Shown here piece after piece: positions 24,401-33,172 of a stretch of DNA of 64,000 bases; positions within the stretch are counted from its first letter, which is position 1, and each line of letters starts with the position of its first letter. The stretch lies in NCBI RefSeq assembly GCF_921293095.1, contig NC_060258.1:4216001-4280000 (forward strand). The letters run 5' to 3'. The notes beneath the pieces are model-generated. The model ran no database searches. It was not told the origin of the DNA and was given only the letters and a program-made list of their open reading frames with translations. The position numbers were made by a program, and so were the translations under genes. This DNA is from Ischnura elegans. Its lineage: Eukaryota; Arthropoda; Insecta; Odonata; Coenagrionidae.

Positions 24401-25150
24401 GACGTTCTCTACGCTCACGCACGTACCCACACAGGAGAAAGGCCTTATTCATGCAACGTGTGTGAAAAGTCTTTCTCGGATAAGAGTAACTTAGTTAGAC
24501 ATGTAAATACGCACACGGGAGAGAAACCCCACTCATGCAGAATCTGCAATAAATCTTTTACTCGGAAGAGTACTCTCAGACGCCACATACGAATTCACAC
24601 GGGAGAGAAGCCCTATATCTGCAAAATGTGCAGCAAGTCCTTCACCAGTAGGGACAAACTTGTTATCCACACACGCACCCACACGGGAGAGAGGCCTTTT
24701 TCTTGCAATGAGTGTGAAAAGTCTTTCTCGATTAAGAGCGACTTAGACATATTCGTACGCATACGGGGGATAAACCGTATTCTTGTAGCATTTGCAGCAA
24801 GTGTTTCACTCAGAGTGATCATCTCAAGAGTCACTTGCGAACACACACAGGAGAGAAGCCTTTTATATGCAACCTGTGCAGCAAGGCCTTTGCTAGGAAA
24901 AGTCAGCTCACCTCACACATTCAAAGACACTCGGGAGAGAAGCCTTATTCTTGTAGCATTTGTTGCGAGCATTTCACAAAGAGATGTTCTCTCGACTCTC
25001 ACATGCGTTTGCATACGACAGAGAGAGGCCTTAAATAATGACACGAGTGTGAAAAGTCTTCTCGAAAAAGAACCACTCAGTGACACATTTTCGTATGCAC
25101 TCGAGAGAGAAACCTTAGTCGTGCAGAATGTGCGAAAATTCTTTTTGTAG
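6241..25150 (+). CDS. ZAD-C2H2 zinc-finger protein gene, seven exons, 3' end damaged
   Basis: I infer one gene from seven exons whose phases all agree: 6241-6408, 6517-6654, 8303-8467, 9190-9309, 18081-18206, 20722-20785 and 24255 onward. The first five joins are phase 0, the last is phase 1 (G|GG). The product is a nuclear DNA-binding protein of the arthropod ZAD family: residues 1-102 form the ZAD (Cys 21, 24, 68, 71), about 160 residues of acidic Ser/Glu/Asp-rich linker follow, then TGEKP-linked C2H2 fingers. ZADs dimerise; the linker is typically disordered. As read, about 558 residues are encoded, but a 4-bp deletion near 24745 throws fingers 5-8 out of frame, so the present product would have four intact fingers and an unrelated tail. 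Introns are loaded with transposons. It is either a recent pseudogene or a truncated allele; an assembly error at the deletion is also possible. Confidence 0.8.
6517..6654 (+). CDS. ZAD-C2H2 gene exon 2 (ZAD C-half)
   Basis: 138 nt, entered after TCTCAG and left at GTGAGT (6655), phase 0 at both ends. It begins VAVGYGLP and holds the second pair CPLC (Cys68, Cys71) and the long ZAD dimerisation helix. The intron before it is only 108 bp. Confidence 0.85.
6655..8302. other. intron 2, no gene seen
   Basis: AT-rich intron. Around 6930-7015 the minus strand has a tRNA-like box A (TAGCACAGTGGG) followed at a plausible distance by a degenerate box B, suggesting an old tRNA-derived SINE. Nothing else is recognisable. 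Confidence 0.4.
8303..8467 (+). CDS. ZAD-C2H2 gene exon 3 (acidic linker)
   Basis: 165 nt, phase 0 at both ends, after a pyrimidine-rich CTTTTTCCTCAG and before GTAAGT. It encodes an acidic Ser/Asp/Glu-rich stretch ([13 protein letters not shown] onward), typical of the spacer between ZAD and fingers. Confidence 0.75.
9190..9309 (+). CDS. ZAD-C2H2 gene exon 4 (acidic linker)
   Basis: 120 nt, 40 codons, phase 0 at both ends, after TTCTCTTCTAG and before GTGAGT (9310). It begins [14 protein letters not shown]. No domain, but open and phase-matched to exons 3 and 5. Confidence 0.72.
12357..13450 (-). pseudogene. hAT-family transposase remnant, C-terminal part
   Basis: Minus-strand pieces read [14 protein letters not shown] and, after a frameshift near 13130, [14 protein letters not shown], followed by AFLNTRKRK: the order D...S.AxYM...AHxLNL characteristic of DUF659/hAT-type transposases. 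A further block at 12563-12357 ([16 protein letters not shown]) fits the region before the dimerisation domain. There are several stops and frameshifts. The matching N-terminal piece is at 16690-16433, beyond the piggyBac insertion. Confidence 0.75.
13582..16068 (-). mobile_element. piggyBac-like DNA transposon, inactive
   Basis: TTAA (13578-13581) precedes CCCGTTACCGGCCGAG, and the other end reads GGCCGTAAATGGG before TTAA (16069-16072). The termini form an imperfect TIR (12 of 16 identical), and TTAA duplication is the piggyBac signature. Total length is 2487 bp. The interior carries a decayed minus-strand transposase and inverted subterminal repeats (about 13710-13790 against 15640-15715). 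It sits inside the hAT remnant. Confidence 0.88.
14385..15076 (-). pseudogene. piggyBac transposase remnant
   Basis: The minus-strand segment 15076-14810 contains [16 protein letters not shown] followed by MFFDNFFSS, matching the conserved piggyBac (DDE_Tnp_1_7) block that carries a catalytic Asp in FDNFFTS. 14591-14385 is open but more diverged. No complete transposase frame survives. Confidence 0.75.
16171..16335. repeat. foldback/hairpin element
   Basis: The left arm begins AGGAATAGAAGGATCAAG; the right arm ends with its near-complement. Arms of about 75 nt are roughly 85% complementary around a short AT-rich centre near 16250. It lies between the piggyBac right end and the hAT N-terminal piece. 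It may be a small MITE. Confidence 0.8.
16433..16690 (-). pseudogene. hAT-type protein N-terminal BED/CGGBP-like piece
   Basis: The minus strand reads [11 protein letters not shown], then FCNC, then [11 protein letters not shown]: the pattern of the N-terminal zinc finger of CGGBP1/hAT-like proteins, with the paired HxxxxxH at the end. It is in the same orientation as the C-terminal remnant at 13.3-12.4 kb, and the piggyBac separates them, so both probably belong to one element. Confidence 0.55.
18081..18206 (+). CDS. ZAD-C2H2 gene exon 5 (linker)
   Basis: 126 nt, phase 0 at both ends, after TTTATGTTGCAG and before GTATGT. It reads [16 protein letters not shown] onward, charged and low in complexity, consistent with a linker exon. 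It is markedly more GC-rich than its surroundings. Confidence 0.72.
19519..20308. mobile_element. snap-back mariner element
   Basis: The element is flanked by TA on both sides and has TIRs of the form C(A/G)AGGGG(T/C)GTTTTTAAAGTAA. It is not a simple mariner: the left 255 bp (19519-19773) is an inverted copy of the right 255 bp (20054-20308), both carrying the transposase 3' end and 3' TIR. Only about 280 bp of unique sequence lies between. Most of the transposase gene and the original 5' end are missing. Confidence 0.87.
19895..20220 (+). pseudogene. mariner transposase C-terminal fragment
   Basis: The plus strand reads HDNARPH (second catalytic Asp), then [18 protein letters not shown], then [17 protein letters not shown] and a stop. 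In active mariners the third catalytic residue lies in YSPDL; here it is Val. A stop at 20108-20110 interrupts the tail. The inverted left arm repeats the same C-terminus on the minus strand (19776-19616). Confidence 0.85.
20722..20785 (+). CDS. ZAD-C2H2 gene exon 6
   Basis: 64 nt, after GATTACTTCCAG and before GTGAGT (20786). It enters in phase 0, leaves in phase 1, and encodes [21 protein letters not shown] plus one base. The phase-1 exit matches the following finger exon exactly (G|GG). Confidence 0.7.
21990..22060 (-). repeat. Penelope-like 3' tail motif (weak)
   Basis: The minus strand reads CCTTGAGAAAGCGACC, a short loop, then GGTCGGGAAACGTTGGGG. This resembles the stem plus GAAACGT(C/T)GG tail seen in Penelope-like elements, as in the element at 57 kb. 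The catalytic-core CTGANGA is degraded. Confidence 0.4.
22196..23056 (-). pseudogene. non-LTR retrotransposon reverse transcriptase, 3' fragment
   Basis: The minus strand starts near [10 protein letters not shown] (usual LLFxLYINDL), continues with the catalytic box as RLFAGDP (ancestral FADD), then [23 protein letters not shown], and the tail SVWDP..KDLI and [10 protein letters not shown]. This is the palm-to-thumb end of a jockey/CR1-like LINE. FADD is changed to FAGD, and a TAG and frame breaks lie between 22930 and 22980. The 5' end is truncated. It is related to the fragment at 51121-51811. Confidence 0.88.
23057..23345 (+). other. unassigned open segment after the LINE
   Basis: Immediately beyond the LINE 5' truncation point the plus strand stays open for about 95 codons to a stop at 23344-23346, with a charged composition ([19 protein letters not shown], then [11 protein letters not shown]). 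I do not recognise it. It may be a fragment of another repeat or host gene, or chance. There is no start or splice evidence. Confidence 0.35.
24255..25150 (+). CDS. ZAD-C2H2 gene exon 7 (zinc fingers), frameshifted
   Basis: Entered in phase 1 after TTTTCTTCTAG. Fingers 1-4 are complete, of the form C-x2-C-x12-H-x3-H with TGERP/TGEKP linkers; finger 5 has its cysteines ([10 protein letters not shown]) and then breaks. At 24741-24750 the sequence reads GACTTAGACAT where the equivalent point of finger 2 reads AACTTAGTTAGACAT, so one of two TTAG units is missing. The frame then runs without fingers to a stop at 25148-25150. Confidence 0.85.
24748..25038 (+). pseudogene. C2H2 fingers 5-8 in the shifted frame
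   Basis: Starting at the codon for the first His of finger 5 ([10 protein letters not shown]), this frame encodes complete fingers YSCSIC..HLRTH, FICNLC..HIQRH and YSCSIC..HMRLH, then a stop at 25036-25038. This is the original reading frame before the 4-bp loss. Confidence 0.85.
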
Positions 25151-25610
25151 AAGGTATCTGGTGGGACACATGCAAACGCACGCAGAAGAGACCTTTTTCA
25201 CGCAGAATCCACAAAAATAATCTTTTACTCAGAGTCGTTCACTTAAGTCACTTGCGTAACAACACGTAGGAGAGACCCTACTCGTGCGGCGAATTTGAAT
25301 GTCCCTCTCGACAAAGAGCCTCTTTGATATAGACATTTGTACAAAAAACCCGAGAGTTGCTTTATTTCTGCGACGTCTGCAGCAAGTCTGCTACGCCATG
25401 ATGCGACCTAGTAACCCATTCGTACACACACAGTATATAAACCTTTTCAGTGTAACATTTGTTGGAAGGGTTTTGCAGTGAGTGGTTACCTTGACAGATA
25501 TACATACATGCTCACACGTGTGAGCGCAGCCTTGTTTATGCATAGTCCGCATCACGTCCATCACTGCAAACAGTGGCCCTGACCACCACATGTGTAAACG
25601 TACAATTGTG
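25039..25610 (+). pseudogene. decayed C2H2 finger array
   Basis: Remnants of about six more fingers can be seen in shifting frames: GTGTGAAAAGTCTT, GTGCAGAATGTGCG, CTGCGACGTCTGCAGCAAGTC and CAGTGTAACATTTGTTGG. All are interrupted by stops or indels. The ancestral array was therefore considerably longer than the eight readable fingers. Confidence 0.7.
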
Positions 25611-25788
25611 ATGTATTATTATTATTGCGTATTTTGCACCGAGTCTTTCACTGTTATTTCTAATCCCAACTTCGCCATGCGCTCAAAAAGTGAGATACTC
25701 TATTCACGTTGTGTATGTTGTGTGGTTTGACTCAGATAAGTCGTATAAAATTGGAGGAATCAAGCGAGATGGAGTGGAATTGATTCAT

Positions 25789-25965
25789 AATGATACACTG
25801 ACTTGCAATTTTCCACAAAAATGAAATTTAATTCGACTCGAGTTTCAATGTTACTACATCATTTTCAAGGTACAACTGTTGTGCCCTGAAAATGATGTAG
25901 TAACATTGAAACTCGAGTCGAATTAAATTTTATTTTTGTGGAAAATTGCAAGTCAGTGTTTCATT
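25789..25965. repeat. near-perfect 177-bp inverted repeat
   Basis: Arms of about 81 nt (left 25789-25870, right 25884-25965) differ at only about three positions and enclose a loop, ACAACTGTTGT, that is itself palindromic. It lies about 180 bp after the decayed finger array. A recent foldback MITE or a transcribed long hairpin are both possible. Confidence 0.9.
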
Positions 25966-27428
25966 CAGATAAGTCATATTTGCGCATGGAACACTTCCTT
26001 GCGGACAGGATAGTTCATATAAATGTTACAAATGTTATAATTAAACCTCATGCAAAGCTGTTTGAGAGGATAGTTAATTCTCCCTCGCACAACAAGAAAT
26101 GAATGGTGGTACTGCGCCAAAAGGGATGATGGGCCATCCCCGTGTTTCCATGAAGAACATGACAAGTCATGTATTTTTGGATTTTTTTTAATGAATATTG
26201 AAGGAGAGCAGTTGCAGAAAAGGGCACACCCGGGCTATCAGATTAGGATGAGGCAGCCTACATTTCACATTTTTTATTAATGACTTCCACAATATTCACT
26301 CCAATGTTTCTATCTCGAAGTCCAGTCATAAATATCATATCCTAAATGGTTCCGAATTATCTTGGAATTAATCCTGTGTCCTTTGGATATTCTTTGTTGA
26401 AATAATTATTCTTGTGTCCACATTTTGTAAATAATGTGATATTAGTGCACAATAAAATGCTAATGGCCGAGTTTGATAATTTAATGAATTCATTATGTTA
26501 TTTATTTTCATTACTAAAATATATGCAATTTTATTCCTAGTTCTCTATTTGCATTTGCGGCTGAGGGATTCGTCACGATTTGTCGGAATGCACGGTTAAT
26601 AGGATAGCAATGATAATCGTGGGCCATTTACCTCAGAACGGTGAAGTTGCGGGAAAAGACAGTAATGGAGGTGGAATACATGCTAACATTGGCAGAGTGC
26701 ATGGGGATGATATCGGAGGGCCGGAGAGTAAGCAGAGGGTGGGGAGTGGATGCTAGGTGGCGCTGAGCGTACTTGCAGGGGTTGGTAATGAGAAAATGAC
26801 TCAGAGGACACATCTGGCGCAGCCAAAAGTAGTACTACGGAGTAAGTGCGGAAGGGATTCATCTATGTACAAACTTTGGCCGCAATCCGTGCAGCCGTAT
26901 GGAGACACATAGCGGACAGATAAACATATATTGAAGATTACATATAAAAAAGATTAAGCATATTCTGACATTATCTCATCGCCGAGGAATGCCATAAGTT
27001 CCTCCTGCAAAGCTAGGTTCACATTTTTATATTTAAAATTTATGATTCTTTGTATGCATATGTGATTTAAAAATTTATATGTGAAAAATAAAGAAAAAGT
27101 TAAGTCGACTTTGACATTTCAATACCTTTTCAGAATGAAGAAATGCATTTTAGATTAACTAGAGGATTTCCCTTTCTCCACTCATATAGTTTATATGTTG
27201 TTACATTTGAGGGTAATCTTGAATCATTGTCGCCTCCAGGGGTGCCATTGGGTGTTTATAGTTATTTATTGCCAAGGAATAAATCTTTTTTATGGACAGT
27301 TGCTAACAATATACTTGCGTTCAATCGTTAAATAAATTTAAATAAATTTTAAAATTAAATGTATGCTAAAATAAAATTTTTTCGTTAAATATAACAGCAG
27401 CCATCTTTAGATAAGCAACGAGAACTGA
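25966..27428. other. intergenic, nothing recognised
   Basis: AT-rich sequence with a more GC-balanced patch at 26630-26900. No coding, RNA or repeat call is supported. Confidence 0.5.
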
Positions 27429-27819
27429 CCCCCGTGCATGGCGTCCGATATATCGGACGACCAGCTGCCAGTGTTGGAAATAGATAAAGAATAGTAAAGA
27501 ACAACTTGAGAAAATAAGAAAGAATTAGGTCAACCTTAGGGACAAATACGAGATAAAAGTTATTAACATGTTGAGAAAAAATTCAATAAAAAATAATTAA
27601 ATTACCCTGTGGACCGACTGAAAATTCTTTGAATGCCATATCTCACATAAATTCTTCTCAAGTCGATACATTCAAGTAGACAACTAACATATTAGCAGCG
27701 TGGTAAAGACTGACATCCATGTCAACTTAACATAGTATTACTATTTAGCGCATTTCAATTGCAGCCCAGAAAAAAATATACACGCTTGTCCGATAAAGCG
27801 GACGCTATGCCCTAATGGG
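27429..27819. mobile_element. 391-bp MITE, possibly piggyBac-type
   Basis: The left end reads CCCCCGTGCATGGCGTCCGATATATCGGACGA; the inverted right end reads CCCATTAGGGCATAGCGTCCGCTTTATCGGACAA. The terminal repeats of about 35 bp share GCAT(G/A)GCGTCCG and TATCGGAC. A CCC start and AT-rich interior fit piggyBac non-autonomous elements, but the flanks (TGA and TTA) are not clean TTAA. Confidence 0.65.
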
Positions 27820-28113
27820 TTATCCCTTAGGGAGCGAGAACGTTTTGAAACGGTCTGCATGGTGAGTGCGGGGAGAACGTTTTTCTACAGATGGCCAGCA
27901 TTTCTTATCATTGGTAGCCTTTCCTTGAGATTTTCTTGCCGACCTTTCGGCGGTGGCTTCAACTCGGCCAAACCTAGTGGCAGAGAGTACAAAGGCGTCT
28001 TTCGAGGACTGGGCACCCTCACCACGGGGAGCGCTTTCCGGATTATCCCTTCTTGGAGAGAGAGAAAGAGCTCCCTGCTTTCCACGGCGCATTAAAAATG
28101 AAAACAATTCCAA
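27820..28113. other. GC-rich segment open on both strands
   Basis: Open frames of about 80-97 codons exist on both strands, in contrast to the AT-rich surroundings. The minus-strand version is basic (KSQGKATNDKKCWPS). I recognise no domain and see no clear splice signals. It could be a displaced exon or a repeat fragment. Confidence 0.35.
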
Positions 28114-28679
28114 CGAATCCTTCCATTTTCTAGGAATTTATTTATCTTGCTGTCGTACATTAGCCGGAGAAACTTTTATAAACGTATTGGTATCTATTTT
28201 TTATACTTCTGGTGGTGGGTCTTCAGTCTCTGCGTAATTACCAAGGAAATATTATGTAGCAGGCGTCGAAGTAGGCTGCTAACAATGAAGATTCGATGGA
28301 ATGGTTTGGACGATGTTTATTGAATCGTGTACAATTCCACACTGAACTGCCGGCCGAAAGGCCGCAGTATTTATTCAGTTTGCCAACTTCCAGTATGTTC
28401 TATCCATAGAGCTCTCTGGAGGGGGCATAAGCGCTCTGAGGTGAAGCCAGGCATAACGGTACTTTTGCGCATTTAGCCATCTTACGATGTCCTGCTTCGT
28501 CGATTTGCCGTAAGCTTGCATGTTAAGAAAATACTGTTTTTTTCTGAAACCAGTGGCTACAGAAGTCATATAAAGGTACGTAAATATTTATTAGTGTGTT
28601 TATTTTCATGGATATTATTATCTACATCCGGAAACATTCCGTTAGGCAGATATATGCTATTTAAACTTTGCATTCGCAG

Positions 28680-28750
28680 ATGGTTTGCTGCTCAGCTTAC
28701 GGGTGCAATAATCGCACGGAAAGGAAGAAAACAGGCCTTACTTTCCACCG
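28680..28750 (+). CDS. orphan THAP-domain first exon
   Basis: ATG at 28680 follows an acceptor-like CATTCGCAG, and the exon ends at donor GTGAGT (28751). It encodes MVCCSAYGCNNRTER...LTFHR, the start of a THAP zinc finger (C-x4-C, then FHR, which normally precedes FP). Its 71-nt length and phase-2 exit equal those of the THAP exon at 36965-37035. A 5' UTR exon may end at 28575 (AAAG|GTACGT). I found no downstream THAP exon before 31.5 kb, so this is a gene fragment or the start of a gene whose other exons I cannot see. Confidence 0.6.
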
Positions 28751-31490
28751 GTGAGTAAAATATAGAATAAAATAGTCAAAAAAATGCAATATAGCGTGAG
28801 ATGTTCGCTACACCTGATACATATTGAATTTGTTACCTACAACGTGCTCGTGTTTGGGGTGCCTTTTAATGTGAATAGCTGATAATGTTATCAGTCAACG
28901 GTAGTAATTAAGTATTTTATTTTTATTTTAAGTGTCATGTTAACTATTTTGTTTCGAGTATAATATTTTAAGTGTCGTGTTAACTATTTTGTTGCGAGTA
29001 TAATAGTAACGATGGGAAATAATGCGACTGAAACACGTGTCACACGCACCTTTTAGATGGCTTTTAAGGTTTTGTGCGGAGTTATGTGGTGTTCTGTAAT
29101 TTTTCAGTTAAAATATTGAAGAAGACATAGCAGTTATGATGCCTTGGAAGTGTGTAATATTAATTATTTCAATGACGGAAAGAACTAGTGAAAAAGTGGC
29201 CTTAGCGTGCTTTATGCTGTGTTCATCGGTACTCAATGTTTAAAACGTAGAGAAAGAAAGCATGATACCTAGGGATTTGTTACTAAGTTTGTGAATAAAG
29301 GTATTGGTGAAGAAATATTTGCAGGGAAGTGTGATTATTTAGCAATTTAAATTTCAACTGTAGCTGATCATTTGATCGTTAAACCGACCCTTGTATTTCG
29401 TTATGAAGTAGGCAATAGTAGCTTTAGTGAGTGTATATTCATTACTTCTCGCGTTGCCTTCAATGTTATCCCGTATAGTTAAGACGTGTAATTAATGAAG
29501 TGAATTAGTTAATTTTATTTTTAAACTATCTGTTCCCTTAGATGCTAAAGTAGGATTTTAAAGTTTTATGTATTAAATCAAAGAAGTAAAGGAAAGTATA
29601 CTGTGCATACACAATCAGGGGTGGAAATGTTGAAATCACGTTAAGTTCACATAACATACTTTCGATTACAGAGGGATGCACACTAACATTGAGATAATTA
29701 ATCCCGCTAGTTTAACTTTTCTATGTACTGCTGTGTTAGCGGGTATGTTACATTATGGTAAGAGTAACGACTGGAGGTATTTTTGACTTCCTCTCGATGG
29801 CATTGGTACATGGCCGCTATGTTATCTTAAAGCAACTCTTGTATTATAAGAGGTGGGAGGGATTATGACCTATTACTTTCCCACCGCAGGAAACTATGTT
29901 AGAGGATCCATAATGTCAAGTTTTCATGAATGGCCCTTGTATAAATAACTTATTTCTGGATTCATTTTACACTTGATGGGTGTGTGTTCTTATTTATTGT
30001 TTGAGCATGACAAGGATATGATGAATTAAATATAAATGAAGTCAGTCACATTCTAAGGTATGCATCTATGAAATTCTGTGGTGACCACATTGAGTGCATT
30101 GGTATTTGATCTGCTATTTCAATTGCCGAGTAAATGTAATTTAAATACATTATCTATAGTAATATTTTTTGGAATTGGTGTATTTATAAAAATAATGGTT
30201 ATTGTAGAGGAAATTTCTTTCCACCTATACATATTCACTTTCGCAGCCTTTCTACTTTTTTCAGGATATCCTTGGAAGTTTGCTGGTCCTTTTATTAAGC
30301 CATTTCCGAAAACCTTTCACCATTTACTTTCCTGTGATGAATCATGAAGAGTGGCAGTTGCTCACTGGAAAAATTATGAATTGCAATCGCCTTAGCTGTT
30401 TGCATTTCGGTTTTGCATTTTTGGCCTCACCCATGCATTGTGTATGTTTACATTTGCTGTTGATCTGCCAAAGTTGAATCTTGTACTTGAACAATGTGAA
30501 ATTTTTTTGTGTCGTGAATTAATCTTTCTGTAATTTGCCCATTAAATGAATTTTTATGCTTGATTTTGTTTTTCTTTGAAAAATCATAATATGTCGACCT
30601 TTTCGTCAAGTTAAATTCAGAGGCACGCACTCAGACGAGTTCACTCGCGTGCAAAGGGGCATTACTTGCTGTAGTATGGATATTTTCCAGGGGCTTGGGT
30701 TGTAAAAATAAAATAATTTGTATCGAAAACGTAGTGGTTTCGCAATCTTTCGTCCGTCAATCTTACTTGGGCATGGCCAACTGCGGACGTACGCACTCGT
30801 AGTGCATTAACTTGCATTACGAGAGGTAGCACCGTTCTTTTTCGGGGGCTTTGACAGTGAAAATGGAATTATGTGGAACAAAGTCGTAAGTTCTTTCTGC
30901 GTAATGTCGTAAAACTTATTTTAACTTCGGGTTTGGTCAATATTTCTATCGTACAGGAGCAGTTCATGACGAGTTCAATGGTGATTACTATGTTTGTAGA
31001 AGTAACGACGGTGCATAGCAACATATTCAATCGATCTTTAATTTCCGGATTAAGATTCATTAAGTTAAAATTAATGAAATTTTCGAATTGCCAGCCATTG
31101 TTTAGCTAGTAATATTGAGTCAATTATGCTTGACTAAACACCTCATTGTCCGTTGATTATTGTCTTCCTGCAGGTCACAAGGGCTCTGATCCAGCATAAA
31201 TTTATTCTTTGGGCATGTATTACTATTTATTTTCATCGGACCTTTCGCGAAAAATGCCTAAAGGTATTATTTAATGAGTTAAAAGCAAAAAATTGTCGTT
31301 GCCCCGTAAGACTCTGTGTTATAGCAGGGCAGCGCATCATGGCTAAATGCGCAATTTGGCCACGCCCCCCTGGCTTCACTTCCCGCTATTGGAAAGGATA
31401 GGGCGCGCCCCCTCCAGTTACCTCTATGGTTCTATCTTACTGTTCTTGAACATTAAAGAAACTTCTAGAAGGGAATGCTAGAAGGCCAGA
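28751..31490. other. long stretch without identifiable gene
   Basis: AT-rich. A short local duplication (TTTTAAGTGTCRTGTTAACTATTTTGTT, around 28928 and 28965) is the only clear internal structure. Potential acceptors at 30265 and 31184 lead to no recognisable domain. Confidence 0.5.
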
Positions 31491-31510
31491 AAAATTAAGT
31501 AATAAAACTT

Positions 31511-31585
31511 TCCGGCACGGAGAATCGAACCCGGGCCGCCCGCTTGTGAGGCGACCGCGCTACCGCTGGGCTATCAGGAGTGTTG
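31511..31585 (-). repeat. tRNA-derived SINE head (tRNA-Val-like)
   Basis: On the minus strand a tRNA-like unit has box A (TAGCCCAGCGGTAGCGCGG), an anticodon-loop-like CTCACAA (CAC, Val) and box B (GGGTTCGATTC). The acceptor stem does not pair, so it is not a functional tRNA but the promoter-bearing head of a SINE. The body probably extends toward lower coordinates. Confidence 0.7.
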
Positions 31586-31599
31586 GACGGAATCGATGA

Positions 31600-32485
31600 C
31601 GGAGCGCGCTTTAACTTGCCTCCGGGCAAGCGGTGTGGCGGCGAGGCAGGAGGTGCGGCCGCCACAATTACATTCGTGGTCCGTCGTGAGGGGGTAGGGT
31701 GAGCAGTCCCAGATTATGAAGGTCCACCACCTGCTAGACACACGCCCGGGGTCGATGGAAAAATATCTTCCCCGCTCATGTCCCGCCCACAGTGGCAGAA
31801 AAATTTTGACGCTCCCCCAGTTAAAGGTTTACAGCCACCGACTGCGTCCGCCGGGGATGAATATGTTGTGTTGACATTTAGTCATAAAATTTAGCAGCGA
31901 CACAAGCAAGTTTATATGTCGAATACGCAGTCATGGAGAAAAGGCGGCAGTTATTCGAGCAGATTTGAGCCTATGCCTGGGCAAGATAGGCCTACTAAAT
32001 AATACACAAATCCTTTGGAAATGCCGTTATTTGGGGATGGGAGACTTCTAAATATGCCTCGCATCATCCGGAGGAGAAGGCAGCAGCTCATCTTCATATG
32101 AGTAAAGGTAGGGGCCACGGTGGTCAGTATAGTAATAGAACATTTACTTGAACGGCTCTAGTACTGCGATGAGGAAGGCAAGGGGAAACAAACACATTAT
32201 TACCCCGAGGAGTCGCCGTCTCTCCAACGTTAAATTATCACTCACGATGGAATTCCCTCAGGTAAAACATGCCGGAGGTAAAAGTAGTTCCCCATTCTGA
32301 TCTCGGGGAGGAGGCTGCCCGAGAGGTTTCAATAGTCACCTGCGATTAAGTTTTGAAGTTAGGTATAATGACGGAAAAAATTGACGCACAGCTCATTAAC
32401 GTTTGAAAGCGGCCAGTTTAGGAACCACCTGTCTCCCAAACTTTCCTAGCGTTTAGCGTTTTCCAAGTAAATCTTGCGCGTGCTT
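31600..32485. other. GC-elevated intergenic stretch
   Basis: The base composition is less AT-rich than average. I see no coding or RNA feature apart from the adjacent SINE. Confidence 0.4.
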
Positions 32486-32828
32486 CGCGATGGCGGATAA
32501 ACGAAATCGTCTATTTTGGTGGGCCTTTGGCGCGTTTCCATTCTGCATTTCAAGTGCATATGTATCCGAGACATCGGAAAAAGGCGCGAGGATTCTGGCA
32601 AAACAGGGCATAGTGATACTTTAGTGACTTTGTCGTGTTCTGCAAGAATCCTGTGGCAAGGAGACAGACGACCCCATATGAAAGGCCGAGTGCCATCCAG
32701 ATATAAAGACGAATATACCGAGTCAAGTGCTCTTGCGGAGACTCGTTCATTGGACAAGCATCACGAGCCTTGAAATGCAGAATGAAAGAGCAACCAAGAA
32801 TAGATAATTTCGTTTATCCGCCATCGCC
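32486..32828. repeat. inverted repeat of about 343 bp
   Basis: 32486-32555 (CGCGATGGCGGATAAACGAAAT onward) is the reverse complement, with indels, of 32769-32828 (ATTTCGTTTATCCGCCATCGCCG at its end). Arms of 60-70 nt enclose about 210 bp. It is either a MITE or two inverted exon copies, since each arm can be read as starting MADKRN. Confidence 0.7.
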
Positions 32829-33172
32829 GAGCATGTATGGGGAAGGCCAATGCACAACGTGTACTTCGGAAACTCATCAACAGACAGGAGCAATAATTTC
32901 CCCGGCCGACTAAAGAGGCTATCGAAATAGCCAAAACACCAAGCTTCCACAGGGAGGACAGCTACTCGCTCTCCAACGCCTCGAAGAAACTCTTCCCCAA
33001 ACCAGCCAATTGCCATAGCTTGCCGCACCTTACCATAATCAAGCCTTATATAAGACTGCGAAACATCTGCATCCGACATTTCAAACATGAAGACGCCTGC
33101 AGCAATGCTGGCGAAACTATCGTTGAACGAGGAATCGGCACTGAGGGTAACTAGGAAGCCAAGCTGCACCAA
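32747..33172 (-). other. open minus-strand segment of about 141 codons, unassigned
   Basis: The segment is open on the minus strand and more GC-rich than its surroundings. The opposite strand contains a short THAP-like tail (ICIRHFKHED, C-x2-H) around 33068-33097. I cannot decide which strand, if either, codes. No known domain is recognised on the minus strand. Confidence 0.3.

Noticed and set aside
31511..31585. Candidate tRNA-Val gene on the minus strand
   Set aside because: Boxes A and B and an anticodon-like loop are present, but the acceptor stem does not pair, so it was called a SINE head.
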